Origin: Patiria miniata
Taxonomy: Eukaryota; Echinodermata; Asteroidea; Valvatida; Asterinidae
Reading direction: 5' to 3'
NCBI RefSeq assembly: GCF_015706575.1
Contig: NW_024037056.1
Location: 12,289,176 to 12,353,175 of the forward strand
DNA: 64,000 bases
Part shown: positions 21,080 to 32,264 of the stretch, one piece after another
Layout of the letters: every line of letters starts with the position of its first letter
How positions within the stretch are numbered: position 1 is the stretch's first letter
Made by a program: the position numbers and the translations under genes
The notes under the pieces: model-generated
Database searches by the model: none
Told to the model about the DNA's origin: nothing
What the model saw: only the letters and a program-made list of their open reading frames with translations

Positions 21080-23800
21080 TCATTGATTCATGTTTTATTA
21101 TTTAAAAGTTTACTCTAGCATGGCTTATTACACAGAAATTCTTAGGGTGGATTATCTGGATCCGCACGTCCGTACCCCCGTGGGCGTACCAAACACCTCC
21201 CGCATGCAAAAAAAACCATATCTTTTTTCGCCTCTTTGGCCGACGTTCTGACTTGGTGGGTCCTTTTTCCGCAAGTTCAGAATATTTTCTCTAAAAATTG
21301 GTGCAAAATACATGTATTTGAAATGCCTTCCTTTGTCAGAAACCAACAAAATAGAAACTGCATTCTCATGTTTAGACGATACACAATGACATCAGAGGAG
21401 AATAACAATCAGTACTGACGAACTATTCGCTCACAAGATGCCTTTGATCACTAGTTCTCCATAATTATTTAGAGTATTTTGTATTCGGAGTATTCATCAT
21501 TTTCCATCGTTTCTGACCTTTCAATAACATTGGACTTAAAGGGAAATCTTAAGGGCTCCGCTAAGCCTCATATAATTATGTCAGACGCATATAGGCCCCA
21601 AGTCCGGCAAAATCTAATATAAGGCCCATAACTGTTATAAAATTCCGACGCCTAGGTCCGACACCTCATCAGTCCGACGCCTAATAATTTGGAAATTTCG
21701 GACTTCCGAGACGTGGCGGGGGTCCAGGTTTATCATCGGAGGAGTCGGACTTGCGATATATAGGCCTAAGGCCCCGACCTTGATAGTATAGCCTCCCATG
21801 CAGCTACGGAACAACTCGAAATTTGGTTAATCAGGGTATATATATTGTTTTATTTCGTAGTACTATGCAGTTTTCTTTGACCATGGAGGGATGGTTTGAC
21901 TTTCAGGTTTTGAGTTATCAGTGTTGACTTTATCCAGATTTCGCTTATTCCAATTTGTCAGCGTTTTCACGAAGGGGTGAATTTGCCGCAATAGGTGTTG
22001 GGGTTTAACGGTTAGGGTTAGGTTTGGGGAACAGGTATAACATAATGCACCCGTTGAACTTGCAGTGGTTGTCAGAAAAGAGGTTTTAAGTTGGTCACGA
22101 TTTGGAATAAACATTTCGCATACTACTGACTAACTTTTGAAACACAGATGAAACTTCAAAGATGTACCAATTACAGAATAATGGAACAACAATTGCGAGG
22201 TACCGGTATCGTAACTAATCCCCATAGATGTTTGTCTGGTCGTGAAAACTAAATCCCACACACTTGTTGTTTTGGCAAATTGCCGATACCCATTCCCCAC
22301 CCTTTGCACGAATTTGTCTCTTCGTAAAAAATCAAAAGACATTCAGGTGAAGTTTTCTCAACATTGATTGTTATGATTTCGTTGATTTTATCTGATTTTG
22401 ACCCAGACTTCTTTCCAAAAAATGTTCGTTGCGTGCAATTTCAGCCGGAACAAGAATTTTGAAAAAAGGTATGATTTTTGGATTGATAATTTAGTCCCTC
22501 CGTAAAAACGCTGAAAACCTTTTGCAATTTGATTCAAAAATTTCAAAACTATTTTTAAAAGACTTGTCATGCTTACTGCTTACTGCTTACTTACTCTGAT
22601 TCGATTTTTAAAGAACGGGTTTTTGACTATGTATTAGCCTGGGGGAGATTATAATCTGGATTGTTTGTTTTGCGCCTGTTCTTTGACGACTCTTCGGAAT
22701 TGCCCCCATGATCTACCCCTTTCGTGAAGTTGGCATCAAGTGTATTTCCTTTTATTTTCATGCCTTTGTTGTTATAACTTCTCGACATTATTGACAAGTG
22801 GTGAACATTCATATTCGTACTTGTATTAGTCATCTAAGTTAAAAGCAAACACATTCTTGTCCTGGTGTAAATCAAAGAGTAAAAACAGTAAAAACAGCAT
22901 GCAAGAACTGACAATAGTAAAACTTACATTTAAATTAACCTATGAATAAAATATGCCTGTAAAACACAATAATTTTTAAAATGATAACATAAAGACTGAT
23001 AGCAAAAAGACACGATGCCTATCCGCCCTGGGCTAGCACTATGACAATGAAATATAACTTTAAAAATATGCCGGGGAAAAAAGGATAAAGAACTTTAAAA
23101 ATGTTTTTTTTTTCCATCGTCGTAAAATACTAAAAACTACAGGTGCAGATTTTGAAAAGTTATTAAACTTAAATAAAGTTATTTCGTACTGTGTTTTCCA
23201 GTGGCTAATTCACAACAAATGATGTAGAGATCTAAACGGTCTTTCATATTTGCTGTATTATTATGTAACTTTGAATATACATGTAATGCCAAATTGCATT
23301 TTGGTCAAAAATAAAATGAAGCAAGCTTCGAGTCGAACTCCGATTTGAAAAAATTGACTTGAAGCTCGCCGATCCCCTGGATCATCCAATACATGTACAT
23401 ACACGTATACGTATTTGTATGCAGCATGTATGCATAGTGCCTGGCCGTGGCGTGGGAACGTATCAGATTACATATCGGCCGACCGCAATATCGATCGGTT
23501 CAAAAATAGATGGTCCGCGCGGGAATTGACCTGGATTGACCCGCAAACGTTCGGGTTGTCTGTGACGTAGGCAAGTCACCGACATATTTTTCTAAAAATG
23601 ACTGCAAGTGCGCAGGCGTGCAAATTCCCGCACGATGCATAGGCCAAGTTCGTATGTGTGCACTTGCAGAACAAAATTCCTCATTTTTATCCCTCTTTAT
23701 TCTGTTTGATTTTATTGTCTGTTTAATAATAGTTTTTTTAATACCTTTACAGGCAGCAACCTCCCGATAAATTTCCTTTAAAAGTACATTCTTCCGATAC
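21080..23800. other. Intergenic region without supported gene
   Basis: Holds a degenerate copy of the GTCCGACGCC minisatellite (21590-21760) and a short GGTTAGGGTTAGG tract near 22010. There are several short minus-strand open frames (22627-22833, 22130-22342, 21863-22114) that I could not relate to any family. They lie on the same strand as the candidate exon at 23809-23844 and could be its exons, but this is only a possibility. Confidence 0.4.
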
Positions 23801-23808
23801 CAACTTAC

Positions 23809-23844
23809 CTTCTTGCACACACAGCACTCAGCGGCAAAACTCAT
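23809..23844 (-). other. Candidate first coding exon of a gene divergent from SDF2
   Basis: Minus-strand ATG at 23844 opens MSFAAECCVCKK and is followed by a strong 5' splice site (AAGAAG|GTAAGT). The frame stays open upstream to an earlier ATG at 23940. It lies ~410 bp from the SDF2 start in head-to-head orientation, which would fit a bidirectional promoter. No downstream exons could be confirmed, so this is weak. Confidence 0.25.
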
Positions 23845-24252
23845 TCGTTGTTTACAACATAATTTGACCTCAGCCTCAGATGACCCAGCCTGCAAGTTGT
23901 AACCCGGAAGTGATTTGTTCAACCTGACGTGTCCCAACAAATTTCTAATAACAAGTAGTTGGTGTCAGAGTGCTGTTTTTGCCATTTTACGTGATTTACT
24001 GTTATAAATTGGTTGTAATGTTCTCAAATTGCCAAACGCATGTTTTTATGACCTTGAAATGATGTAATAAGTTTTAAATGATAAAATTTTTGATTTTTCA
24101 TCACAAGTTTCTCTTCTACATGATCTATTAGTTGTAAAAAGGAAAAAATGCCGGTTCGTTGGTACGCAGTAGCCATCCATTATTTGGTTGCATTTAGAGC
24201 GTCGGTGACAGGTACCAGCAAATTGCCGTTTTACACGCTGTATACCGCAAAA

Positions 24253-27200
24253 ATGGAGGAACTCAACAGAATTTACTGCGCGTTTTTCGCCCTTTTCGTC
24301 CTTTTCCTTTCTGCTGAAAATAAATTGGTCGCCGCTTTTTCTGGTATGTATAAATGTGCTATAGATTTATTAACATATTATGATGTTTCATTGTTCTGTG
24401 TTTTCAAAAACTGAGGAAGAATCGATCTTTTTCGAAAAGGGACAGTAACTTTTTTTCGACCGGATTGGGGGTGGGGCCGAGTTGGGGGGGGGGGTGTCAT
24501 CAATGAAATTTTAACTTTACTGGAAAAATATAAATTGTCTAGACCTCATTTGTTTCACTGTATATTGCAGTTGCATTTAGTGATTCTAATTAAACTAATT
24601 GTTCGTTAAGCCTAAGGCATGTTTAGTTAACAAAGTTGATTTGTTTATTTTTCGTCCCAAAAAATTAAGACTAAGACTAACAAAAAGCATTGTTCTTTAG
24701 GCCATAATGTTTTTTAAATTGACTCCAGCATTTGACTTCAGAGTATTACATTTTCTTTTACTAATTCGTGGCTCTGGAGGATTTTCTTTTTAAAAGGAAA
24801 TAAAGTTTGAAATTGTGAAATGGTCTGATTCCCGTCACGTGAATGCAAAGTCACAACGACAATGTTGGCGTGGCTGCCACTTGGACTCAGGAAATGACAT
24901 AACAGCTTTAGATGGGCAAGATGCAACAGATGAAGGGGCCAAAATGATGTCACTGTTGAAAATTTATCATTTTTTTCGGTTAAAAAGAAGAGAAAAAAAA
25001 GAGGCGGCCTCCAAAAAGGAAGCGGGCGGGGACGCTTAACATGTTTTGTTTTTTTATTTCGCCTGAAGATGAAATGGTGAAACTTGCACATAATCTAACA
25101 GTTTTGTTCTCATTTGGTCTTTCCACCCAGACGATTTTGAGTACGACTACGTGAGCTGTGGGTCCATCATCAAACTCCTAAACACAAGACACAATGTCAG
25201 GCTACACTCACACGATATACGATATGGCTCAGGCAGTGGACAACAGGTATGGAAATTGGAAAAGTCAGTTTTCTGATGTATCCAGGTTTTGGTCCCCCAC
25301 CCTTGGTTTGTTTGTTGGGGTTTTTTTGTTGTTTTTTTAGTGTAAATGTTCCAATCTATTTTGGTTTTTAGTGTAAATGTTCCAATCTAGATGTCTGATA
25401 TTTTGGTGTTTTACTTTATTTTCTTTCGATCTGGTTTTCAGTCGGTGACGGGAGTCGAACCAGCTGCAGACAAAAATAGTTATTGGCAGGTCAAAGGTCA
25501 ACAGGGAAAGCCCTGCACCAGAGGGTGAGTACATAACTTGGAGTTTACTCAAAATACATTTCATAATTTTTACAGTTTAATTTTTACATTTAATTTGAAA
25601 TGATGGATGCATGGTATTAAACACAGCATGCCTTAAACAAAAGGGTAATCCACGAAAGAGAGCCTTCCAATAAAGGCACTAGTCCACTGTATGGGCTGCG
25701 TGCACAAGTACCCCCTCAATGATCAGGAAGGGAGAGTTGGGGGAGACCACTTGGAGTGACATTCGAACGCTTTGCCGAAGAGGCCTGAAGCTCACGCGTA
25801 GACGCCATGGGTATTTGTGCACGTTCACAATAAGATAAGTCGGGAAAGATTTCCATATATACGAAGTTCACTAATTTTCCTCTGTATTGACTAACAAGCC
25901 CCCAGATAGCAATTTCATGTCATCAAAGTCAATTTGAGCAGTGAGAAAATACAAGCATTTTCTTAGAAAACACTTAGAATTTTTCAGTCCACTCTCATTG
26001 AGTGAACTTCGTATATGGAAATCTTTCCATAAGTCGTGAGTACTTCACGCCATGCATATGCAAAACTTGTTATGTGCGCACGGTGTCCTGTCCATGGGGC
26101 TCTCGAAAGTGTCAAAAAAGCACCCTCTCTCGTTTGCGCACGGAGCCCATTATCACAAGCAGGGGCCCTCTGAGTGAAGCAGTACAGTGAGATTTTAAAA
26201 GAATAACGAAACGCCAGACATTCTCTGCTGTTCTTGTATTGGTCTTCTTCCTCATTCATTCATTTTCATGATGACTTGATGAGTTGGGCCCAACTGTCCC
26301 TGTCGAGCATAGTGTTGGAAAGAGATGGACCGCTCAGACCAGTTTCTAGCTCGATGGATGTTTTCAGGGTCATGTTGGGACGACCTTTTCGTCGAGGGGC
26401 TTCAGGATTCCAGAGGAGAACTTGACTAGCTGGCTCATTATGTCGGTGACGTGACCGGCTAGCCGAAGGCGACGCTGTCTGATGGTGGTGGAGATAGGGG
26501 GAAGGGCACCATACAGAACAGAGTTAGGGAGATGTTGTTGCCAAGAAACGTTCTGAACAGCCCGCAACATCCGTGTATTGGTACAGACAATTATTGTTAC
26601 AATATGATAATAAACATGATACACACAGCCTTGGTCTTAGATATTGGCGGTGCTGACGGACAAAACACGAACGTCTAGCGACTTGCCCTCGAGTAAAGAG
26701 TCCCCTAAGCCAGGGGACCTAAAAATCTGAAGCAGACGCTGAAACGAAGGCAGTGTTTAAAAGTCCCCAAAACAGTTAACAATAAATGCACCTTTTTAAA
26801 TCACGTATGTTTTACGTTACCAAAACAGGACGGCAATTCAATGTGGCAGCACCATCCGCCTGCTTCACGTTGAGACCAGAAAGAACCTTCACAGTCATCA
26901 CTTCTCCTCGCCGCTCTCACACAACCAGGAGGTCAGCGGATTCGGGGAAGACGGTGTCGGAGATGATGGCAAGTTGAATTCTATGAAACTGTAGATGTGG
27001 CTGTGCAGAATATGACCCTCAAGCACATTTTTTTCCCCCAAACGACATAACTGAATGGGTTGTACGCTATAAGGTTTTGGACTTTACTTTCCTAACAACA
27101 TGAGAAAAAAATATATATAAAGAAAAAAACAAAGAAATGAATTTCGAACCTAATGAAATTCAGACTTTTATTTTATAAAAAAAATCCTCCAAAGCCGCAA

Positions 27201-28823
27201 ATTGGAACAGAAAAAACTTGGAAAAATGTGGTTTTGGACTCACACCCTCTGATCTAAAAACCGTGGCATTATCCAGCTGAGCCATTGGAGAGCTTGACAG
27301 TAAATCGTAATTCATGGCCTTATATACCTGCGTACATATAATAAAAGTGTTGTAGAGTTCGCTCAACGACCATCCATACAATTTTGTTTGCGGGAAAAAA
27401 AATCACGGTCTGCCCATGCACTCGCCACTGACAACTGTAACGGCTCAGTCTCGTGTCTGGCCTGGGGCACCCCTTTGGTGTTAGAAACAGAACATCCCAC
27501 ATCACAGCAGTCAATGATTCTTTAAATGAAAGATTTGCTGAAATATCTTATGTGAATCATATTTTTGTATTTCCAGGTGATAAGTGGGTAGTCACATGCT
27601 CATCAACCTATTGGAACAGGAACGACCCCGTCAGATTCAAACATGTTGTTACTAACAGGTGAGAACACAAGCAGAAAAGGGAATCAATTTATTTTTTTTC
27701 ACGACTGAGTGCATAAACAAGGCCCTCTTTGATGAGGCTGATTGGATTCACCACTCAAATATCGCTAAAACCTGCCGCACACCTTTCTCATTTTACCAGT
27801 TCATCGGATCGCCTGTGCTTTTTTTTCACCGTTGCAGAGACCGCAACGTTACCCGCACATATGCCGATTTCATTCTATAATCTCTCACACGATGATCAGT
27901 CACACGATGACCAGTCACATGATGACAAAATGGAAGCCATCAATGTTGAATAGTGTGACTTCCTTCGTGAACCTGATTGGTTAACATAAATATCACGTCC
28001 GGTGAAATCGGAGTGCGGTCCACAACCAAGTGAAATCAGATGCAGACATACTCAAACATGTTTGATGTCATTCGGTCGCCCGGCGTTTGGTCAGATCGGT
28101 CCGATTTTGCAGCACACCGCTCTATGCGTCCAATGGCCCGATGATCCGGTGATCTGGTAAAATAGGAAAGGTGTGGGGTGGTTTTTATCTACATCACCAA
28201 ATTGCCCACAGGCCATGGCAACAATTGACTTAAGGGGTCGGATACCATCAGATAATAGGGGGCGCTGTTGAATATGGATGGGACATAAACAATCTAACAC
28301 CATTTAGCGCTGTTCATTTTACAGACATGACTGCAGATTTTCACACCAAAAAAAAATGTTTTCAAATAATTTTCTTTTAAGGTGGAATTAAAAAACACAC
28401 ACCAAAAGCCCAACATTTGTCAACAAAAACCATTGTGCCAAAAAGAGTTATTTATGAGGGTTGATAGACCCCACACCCTCAGCCCTCTACCAACAACTGT
28501 GCCAAAACACGTCCACCGTTCCTCCTTTGACATCTTTTACAGACGAAATGCAAGCAAAACAAAAATGAAACATAATTTAATATGGAATTGACAGCCTACC
28601 AGCAAACTACAAATTATCAATAGACCCATAGAATGTTTCCCTGAAATTGATTTCCTTTTTCGTCTGCTTTCGCAGTTACCTGACGGTGTCTGGCGACATC
28701 TACGGCCGGCCCATCCACGGCCAGCGCGAGATCTGCACGGTCCCCAACCCCAACCAGTCCAACCAATGGAAGGCCATGGAAGGCGTCTACATCAAACCCA
28801 CAGAGACGAGCGGGAAGGACTGA
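24253..28823 (+). CDS. SDF2: Stromal cell-derived factor 2 (SDF2) homologue, complete, 6 exons
   Basis: Exons: 24253-24343, 25131-25246, 25442-25524, 26829-26968, 27577-27658, 28676-28823; 219 residues with phases 1,0,2,1,2. Residues ~5-26 form a hydrophobic signal peptide (AFFALFVLFLSA). The rest is three MIR repeats with the family signatures CGSIIKLLNTRHNVRLHSHD, RYGSGSGQQSVTG, NLHSHHFSSPLS.NQEVS, RFKHV and NQWKAMEG. Human SDF2 is 211 residues. SDF2 proteins are ER-lumen partners of DnaJB11/BiP-type chaperones in protein folding and quality control. The C-terminus (ETSGKD) lacks an HDEL/KDEL-type signal, as if retention relied on partners. An upstream in-frame ATG at 24148 would add 35 residues; 24253 is preferred because it puts the signal peptide at the N-terminus. 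The donor of intron 4 is GC, not GT. Confidence 0.96.
25688..25815. repeat. Dispersed repeat family Q, copy 1 (SDF2 intron 3)
   Basis: Matches the reverse complement of 47835-47960 over ~120 bp, with blocks TGCACAAGTACCCCCTCAA, GGGAGAGTTGGGGGAGACCA and GCTCACGCG.AGACGC. Family unknown. Confidence 0.7.
25843..26028. mobile_element. 186-bp TIR element with perfect 8-bp target duplication
   Basis: Ends: GGAAAGATTTCCATATATAC and the complementary GTATATGGAAATCTTTCC, giving terminal inverted repeats of ~28 bp differing by a 2-bp indel. Exact 8-bp direct repeats ATAAGTCG flank it at 25835-25842 and 26029-26036. An 8-bp duplication is typical of hAT, P and Merlin transposons. There is no coding capacity, so it is a MITE in SDF2 intron 3. 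Confidence 0.85.
26265..26624 (-). pseudogene. 3' fragment of a non-LTR retrotransposon (LINE) reverse-transcriptase ORF
   Basis: On the minus strand from about 26624 the frame reads NTRMLRAVQNVSWQQHLPNS and then ISTTIRQRRLRLAGHV. The sequence shifts frame near 26420 and continues WNPEAPRRKGRPNMTL...DRDSWAQLIKSS. This order (R-L-R-W/L-x-GHV, then a RRGRP block, then a D-R-x-x-W end) is the usual C-terminal tail of LINE ORF2 proteins. The endonuclease and catalytic RT core are absent. It sits antisense in SDF2 intron 3 as a dead 5'-truncated copy. Confidence 0.75.
27225..27490 (-). mobile_element. tRNA-headed SINE-like repeat, antisense in SDF2 intron 4
   Basis: The reverse complement of 27225-27290 reads TGGCTCAGCTGGATAATGCC and GGGTGTGAGTCC, similar to a tRNA D-arm/T-arm (A and B boxes) but without the rest of a foldable tRNA. 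Boundaries are uncertain. Confidence 0.4.
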
Positions 28824-28877
28824 CTAGACGGGGCGAAAGAACTCCACGACGAGTTATGATGATCAGCAAAAACTCTG

Positions 28878-29292
28878 AAAGGGAATATACATCATTTGCT
28901 TTTGCTGTAATTTTCAGAAATGGATGGAATTGGGGGGTTGGAAATATATAGCAAATATATTTACACTGACTTTTTTGAGGTTTTGGGTTCGAAAATGCTA
29001 TAAAAACCAAGAAAAACAATCATTTTCCTGTAGTCTGGTTCCCTGACTCCATATAAGAAGAAACAGAGCAGTTTACATACATTGGGGAATTGTAAGGTCA
29101 GGGAACCAGTCTAGCTGGCTTGTACCCGTTCATAGGTGTTTAATCGATTTCAAACAAGTGCGATGGTCAATTGGGGCCAGTATTTGAAAAAAAAGCCAGT
29201 TTTTTCCAACGCTGATTTTACAGGATGCTTTACACTGTCATTCACTAACAGTCCAGCAAGGTATGATGTTTGCAAATGTTGTATTTTCCCTT
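28878..29292. mobile_element. TTAA-type MITE family B, copy 2, just after SDF2
   Basis: Shares with the other B copies the starts AGGGAATATACATCATTTGC, GTAGTCTGGTTCCCTGACTC, CCAACGCTGATTTTACAGG (with a deletion here) and CAAATGTTGTATTTTCCC. It begins about 55 bp after the SDF2 stop codon, so the mature SDF2 mRNA probably carries it in its 3' UTR. It is about 100 bp shorter than full-length copies because the centre is missing. Confidence 0.7.
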
Positions 29293-29410
29293 ATAAGTCC
29301 AGTTGGGCAAAAAAAATTTTTTACTAGAAATCGTCCGCCAAAATTCAGGATTTTCACTACTGTGTATGCACATTTTGGAGTCTGGTGTAAAAGCACAAAC
29401 AAAAGCCAAC

Positions 29411-29558
29411 TAAGAAATATTTAGATAACCTTTTTGGAATCAAAAATATTGCAGCGACGTAGCTTTAGATGTCATCGCTGAATGAAGATGTCGCGATGAC
29501 ATCGAAAGCTACGTCGCTGCAATATTTTTGATCCAAAAAGGAATCTAAATATTTCTTA
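29411..29558. repeat. 148-bp hairpin element with ~63-bp arms
   Basis: The left arm TAAGAAATATTTAGATAACC... and right arm ...AATCTAAATATTTCTTA are complementary over ~60 bp with few mismatches, including AATATTGCAGCGACGTAGCT and its exact complement. The loop is ~20-25 nt. No ORF. It is most simply a fold-back MITE; a small-RNA precursor is a less likely alternative. Confidence 0.85.
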
Positions 29559-29559
29559 T

Positions 29560-30430
29560 GAACGTGGTGGAACAGCAAACTGGTGACAACTACTATATTT
29601 TAGTTTGATTTTTTTCCCATGGAAAATTTATTTATAAATGTGTATTAAATGGTGAAAGGTCTACTCAAATTGTAAGTACTTCGTATCAACAGCATTTTTT
29701 TCTGTTTAAGTCACTTTTTGTTTTTAGTGATCAGATTTAACTCAAATTTTTTTTCATTTTCTTACTCGGTGTGTACCATGCAAATTATATCAGTGCCCAG
29801 TTAGAGTGCATACCGTGTCCCAAAATACCAGCAACATTTTTTTGCGAGGCTGTAGCATCGCTGCAGAAACACATACCGCTGTTATTTTTAGATCATTTAA
29901 TAGCTTGCAATTTTAACTTTATCCCTGGTAAGTATTGGTTTGATTAATTGATTTCCAAATGTGTTTTGAGGTTATTCCTGTTCAAATAAAGGCATGTCTC
30001 AACCGATTTCAAGGAAAATCAATCATGCGCATTTTTTTCTGTCGAATGCTTCATCATGTTCATGATATTACGATCTTGTTGCCTTTTACTTTCTGTGTTT
30101 CCTTTTCTTTTCGATCCACGTGGACTACACCTTAGATAAATTCACAGTCTTGTTCTTCGTTTCAAGTTCAATGTGTTTTTAATAAAGTCAACTGGTTTTG
30201 GGGGGGTTATTTCAACAGCTTGTTGACTCGAGTTTGCATCTGATGTCGTTTCAAGTTCAATGTTCAATAACACCTATAAAATGCTTTAAGAATTAATTAT
30301 TATTCTCACCATCATATTTGTACACTGTATGTCAGTTTTAATTTGTGTCGTGTTTTCGTGTCACGCTGGTGTTAATTTTTTTTCTAGATTATTCCAGTTT
30401 TACTATGATTTTTGTCGCTCGAACAGTTTC
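29560..30430. other. Intergenic A/T-rich region, nothing recognised
   Basis: No coding exon or family-assigned repeat is seen. It probably includes SDF2 3' sequence, and AATAAA-like words occur near 29988 and 30181. Confidence 0.4.
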
Positions 30431-30431
30431 A

Positions 30432-30763
30432 TTTAAAGTTGGTAAATAATGTCCCGTAATAAATAAACTTGCTTTATTTTTTGCAGGCCTTTATAAAGTT
30501 TAAAAAAGTGGTTTTAAATGGCGCGGTCCAGTTTAAAAATTGTGCACACTTTTCAGAACTAATTACGAGCGTCCCGCTCTTAATTACAAAGTTAAAATTA
30601 TTTAACTGATTACATGTACTGTACTTATCATGGGCCATTTTTTTCGTGAGATGTCTCATTGAAAAGCTCATAACTAATGCAATGCTAGAAAATTATCGAT
30701 CCAATTTGAAAATCTATTTATCAAGGTGCCACACCCAAAAAGCTCATTTTTACCAACTTTAAA
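30432..30763. mobile_element. TTAA-flanked MITE family G, copy 1
   Basis: Inverted ends TTTAAAGTTGGTAAA / TTTTTACCAACTTTAAA; if TTAA is the target, the element proper starts AGTTGGTAAA. About 330 bp. It shares ATGTCCCGTAA, TTGCAGGCCTTTATAA, GGTTTTAAATGGCGCG and GGTGCCACACCCAAAAAGC with the inverted copy at 40510-40870. Confidence 0.75.
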
Positions 30764-30764
30764 G

Positions 30765-32264
30765 TCGCTTTCATTATAAAGTGGGCCTATCTGAGCCAAA
30801 AAAATGACCAATAGTCCCAGTTGTTTACTTATATATTAACAAATGTATTGTTGTTACTGCTATCTTTAGGTGATAAAGAGTTGTGCATTTGTGAGCCAGC
30901 TTTGAATTTCCTCAATATCAAATTCACAATTTAATTGTCTAAATCTGTTTTTGTACAGAGAACACATTCTGGAAAGTGGAAATCAATTAATAATGTTACA
31001 AAAAACGTTTTAATAAAATTCACTTTGTTATTAAATCTGTTGTGTTGATCGGTAAATGTAGATTATTGGTTTCACTCCTAAGACAAATATTTATGTGTTT
31101 TGCAGTTGCTCATAAACTTGGGGATATCAGAAGTATGGGGGTGTTTGCTTGTCAACAGAGGGCGCTATGTGATCCCACCGTTAATTGAGCAGCATACCAG
31201 TTTTCTGTACTTCTCCAAATAATATTGATGTTTATTACGATTATCGAAAAACTAGAGGGCATTTGTATAAAAGAATCACCTACTTTTTTTTGAGGAGTTT
31301 GAAAAATCCAGGCGATTGAATGAAATAAGAGCAATATGGAATGTATGAATTAGCATGCAAACGTGATTACATAACTTTTTAACAGGGCGCCCTCTACAAT
31401 AGTGAGGGGTTACCGGTTACCCCCCTAAAAAATAAACGCACCCGAACTTAGTTTTTTCTTTTCCAAAAACGGGGATTTTTTTTTAGCATCGTTGCCATCA
31501 GCTGCTGTTCGGGATTCAATTGACAAGCAACTGTCTCTGTCTTGATTAAAAGAATCAGAAGATTCGTTTAATTAAGAAGATGCTACTGTATGCGTGGAAT
31601 ATAACATTTAATAAAACCTTGTTGTTTCTAGTTCTACTTTCTTGTCGTAGCATAAATACCAATATCGTTATTTTATTTTACTCAGAATTTTTCGTTGCAT
31701 GTTTTAGGGGCACATCAATAGAACCCATTTTTATTAGAATAACAAGTCCCTGATATTGAGATTTAAAAAAAAAATAGAATATTTTACGTAATTATAAATC
31801 GTTTGCCGAAATTATGCGCGCCAACTCCTAATGCAGACCTGTCATAAATAATTAACAACATGCAAATTACAGTTGCTCACATGTTATTTCGCAGGTGCAA
31901 AGAAGATGCGCGCCCCGTACGTGTACTGTGTATGTACACGTACATGTACATGTACATGTGCATGCGTCTACATAATACACGGCGTATGCGCTGTGCGTAG
32001 TTGACTGTAGTGCAGTGTGCATGCATGCGGCCCAAAATTAGTGGGCTCCAAAACCTCGAGAAAAAAAAACGATGTATTTCCCCAAAATTTCACCGCAGGC
32101 CAGCCCAACTAACGTCAGAATGGACTGAAACGGAATGTTATAAACTACACAACGGAAGGGACTCGTTCCGCAAGGAACCCGACATTTTCCAATTTTGGGG
32201 AATATTTCTAAGCCGTTGACGAGGTCGTGAGAGGACGGAGTAAGTGCGGTGGGTGAAAAATATA
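30765..32264. other. RIM 5' flank and probable promoter region
   Basis: No coding exon is seen. It contains a TACATG/ACGTAC cluster at 31918-31965 (GTACACGTACATGTACATG). The ~230 bp before the RIM ATG are the likely 5' UTR, but no TATA box or start site can be named with confidence. Confidence 0.4.

Noticed and set aside
23500..23940. 146-codon minus-strand gene upstream of SDF2
   Set aside because: No recognised domain and it reads through a strong GTAAGT donor. Only the short first-exon version is kept, as a weak candidate.
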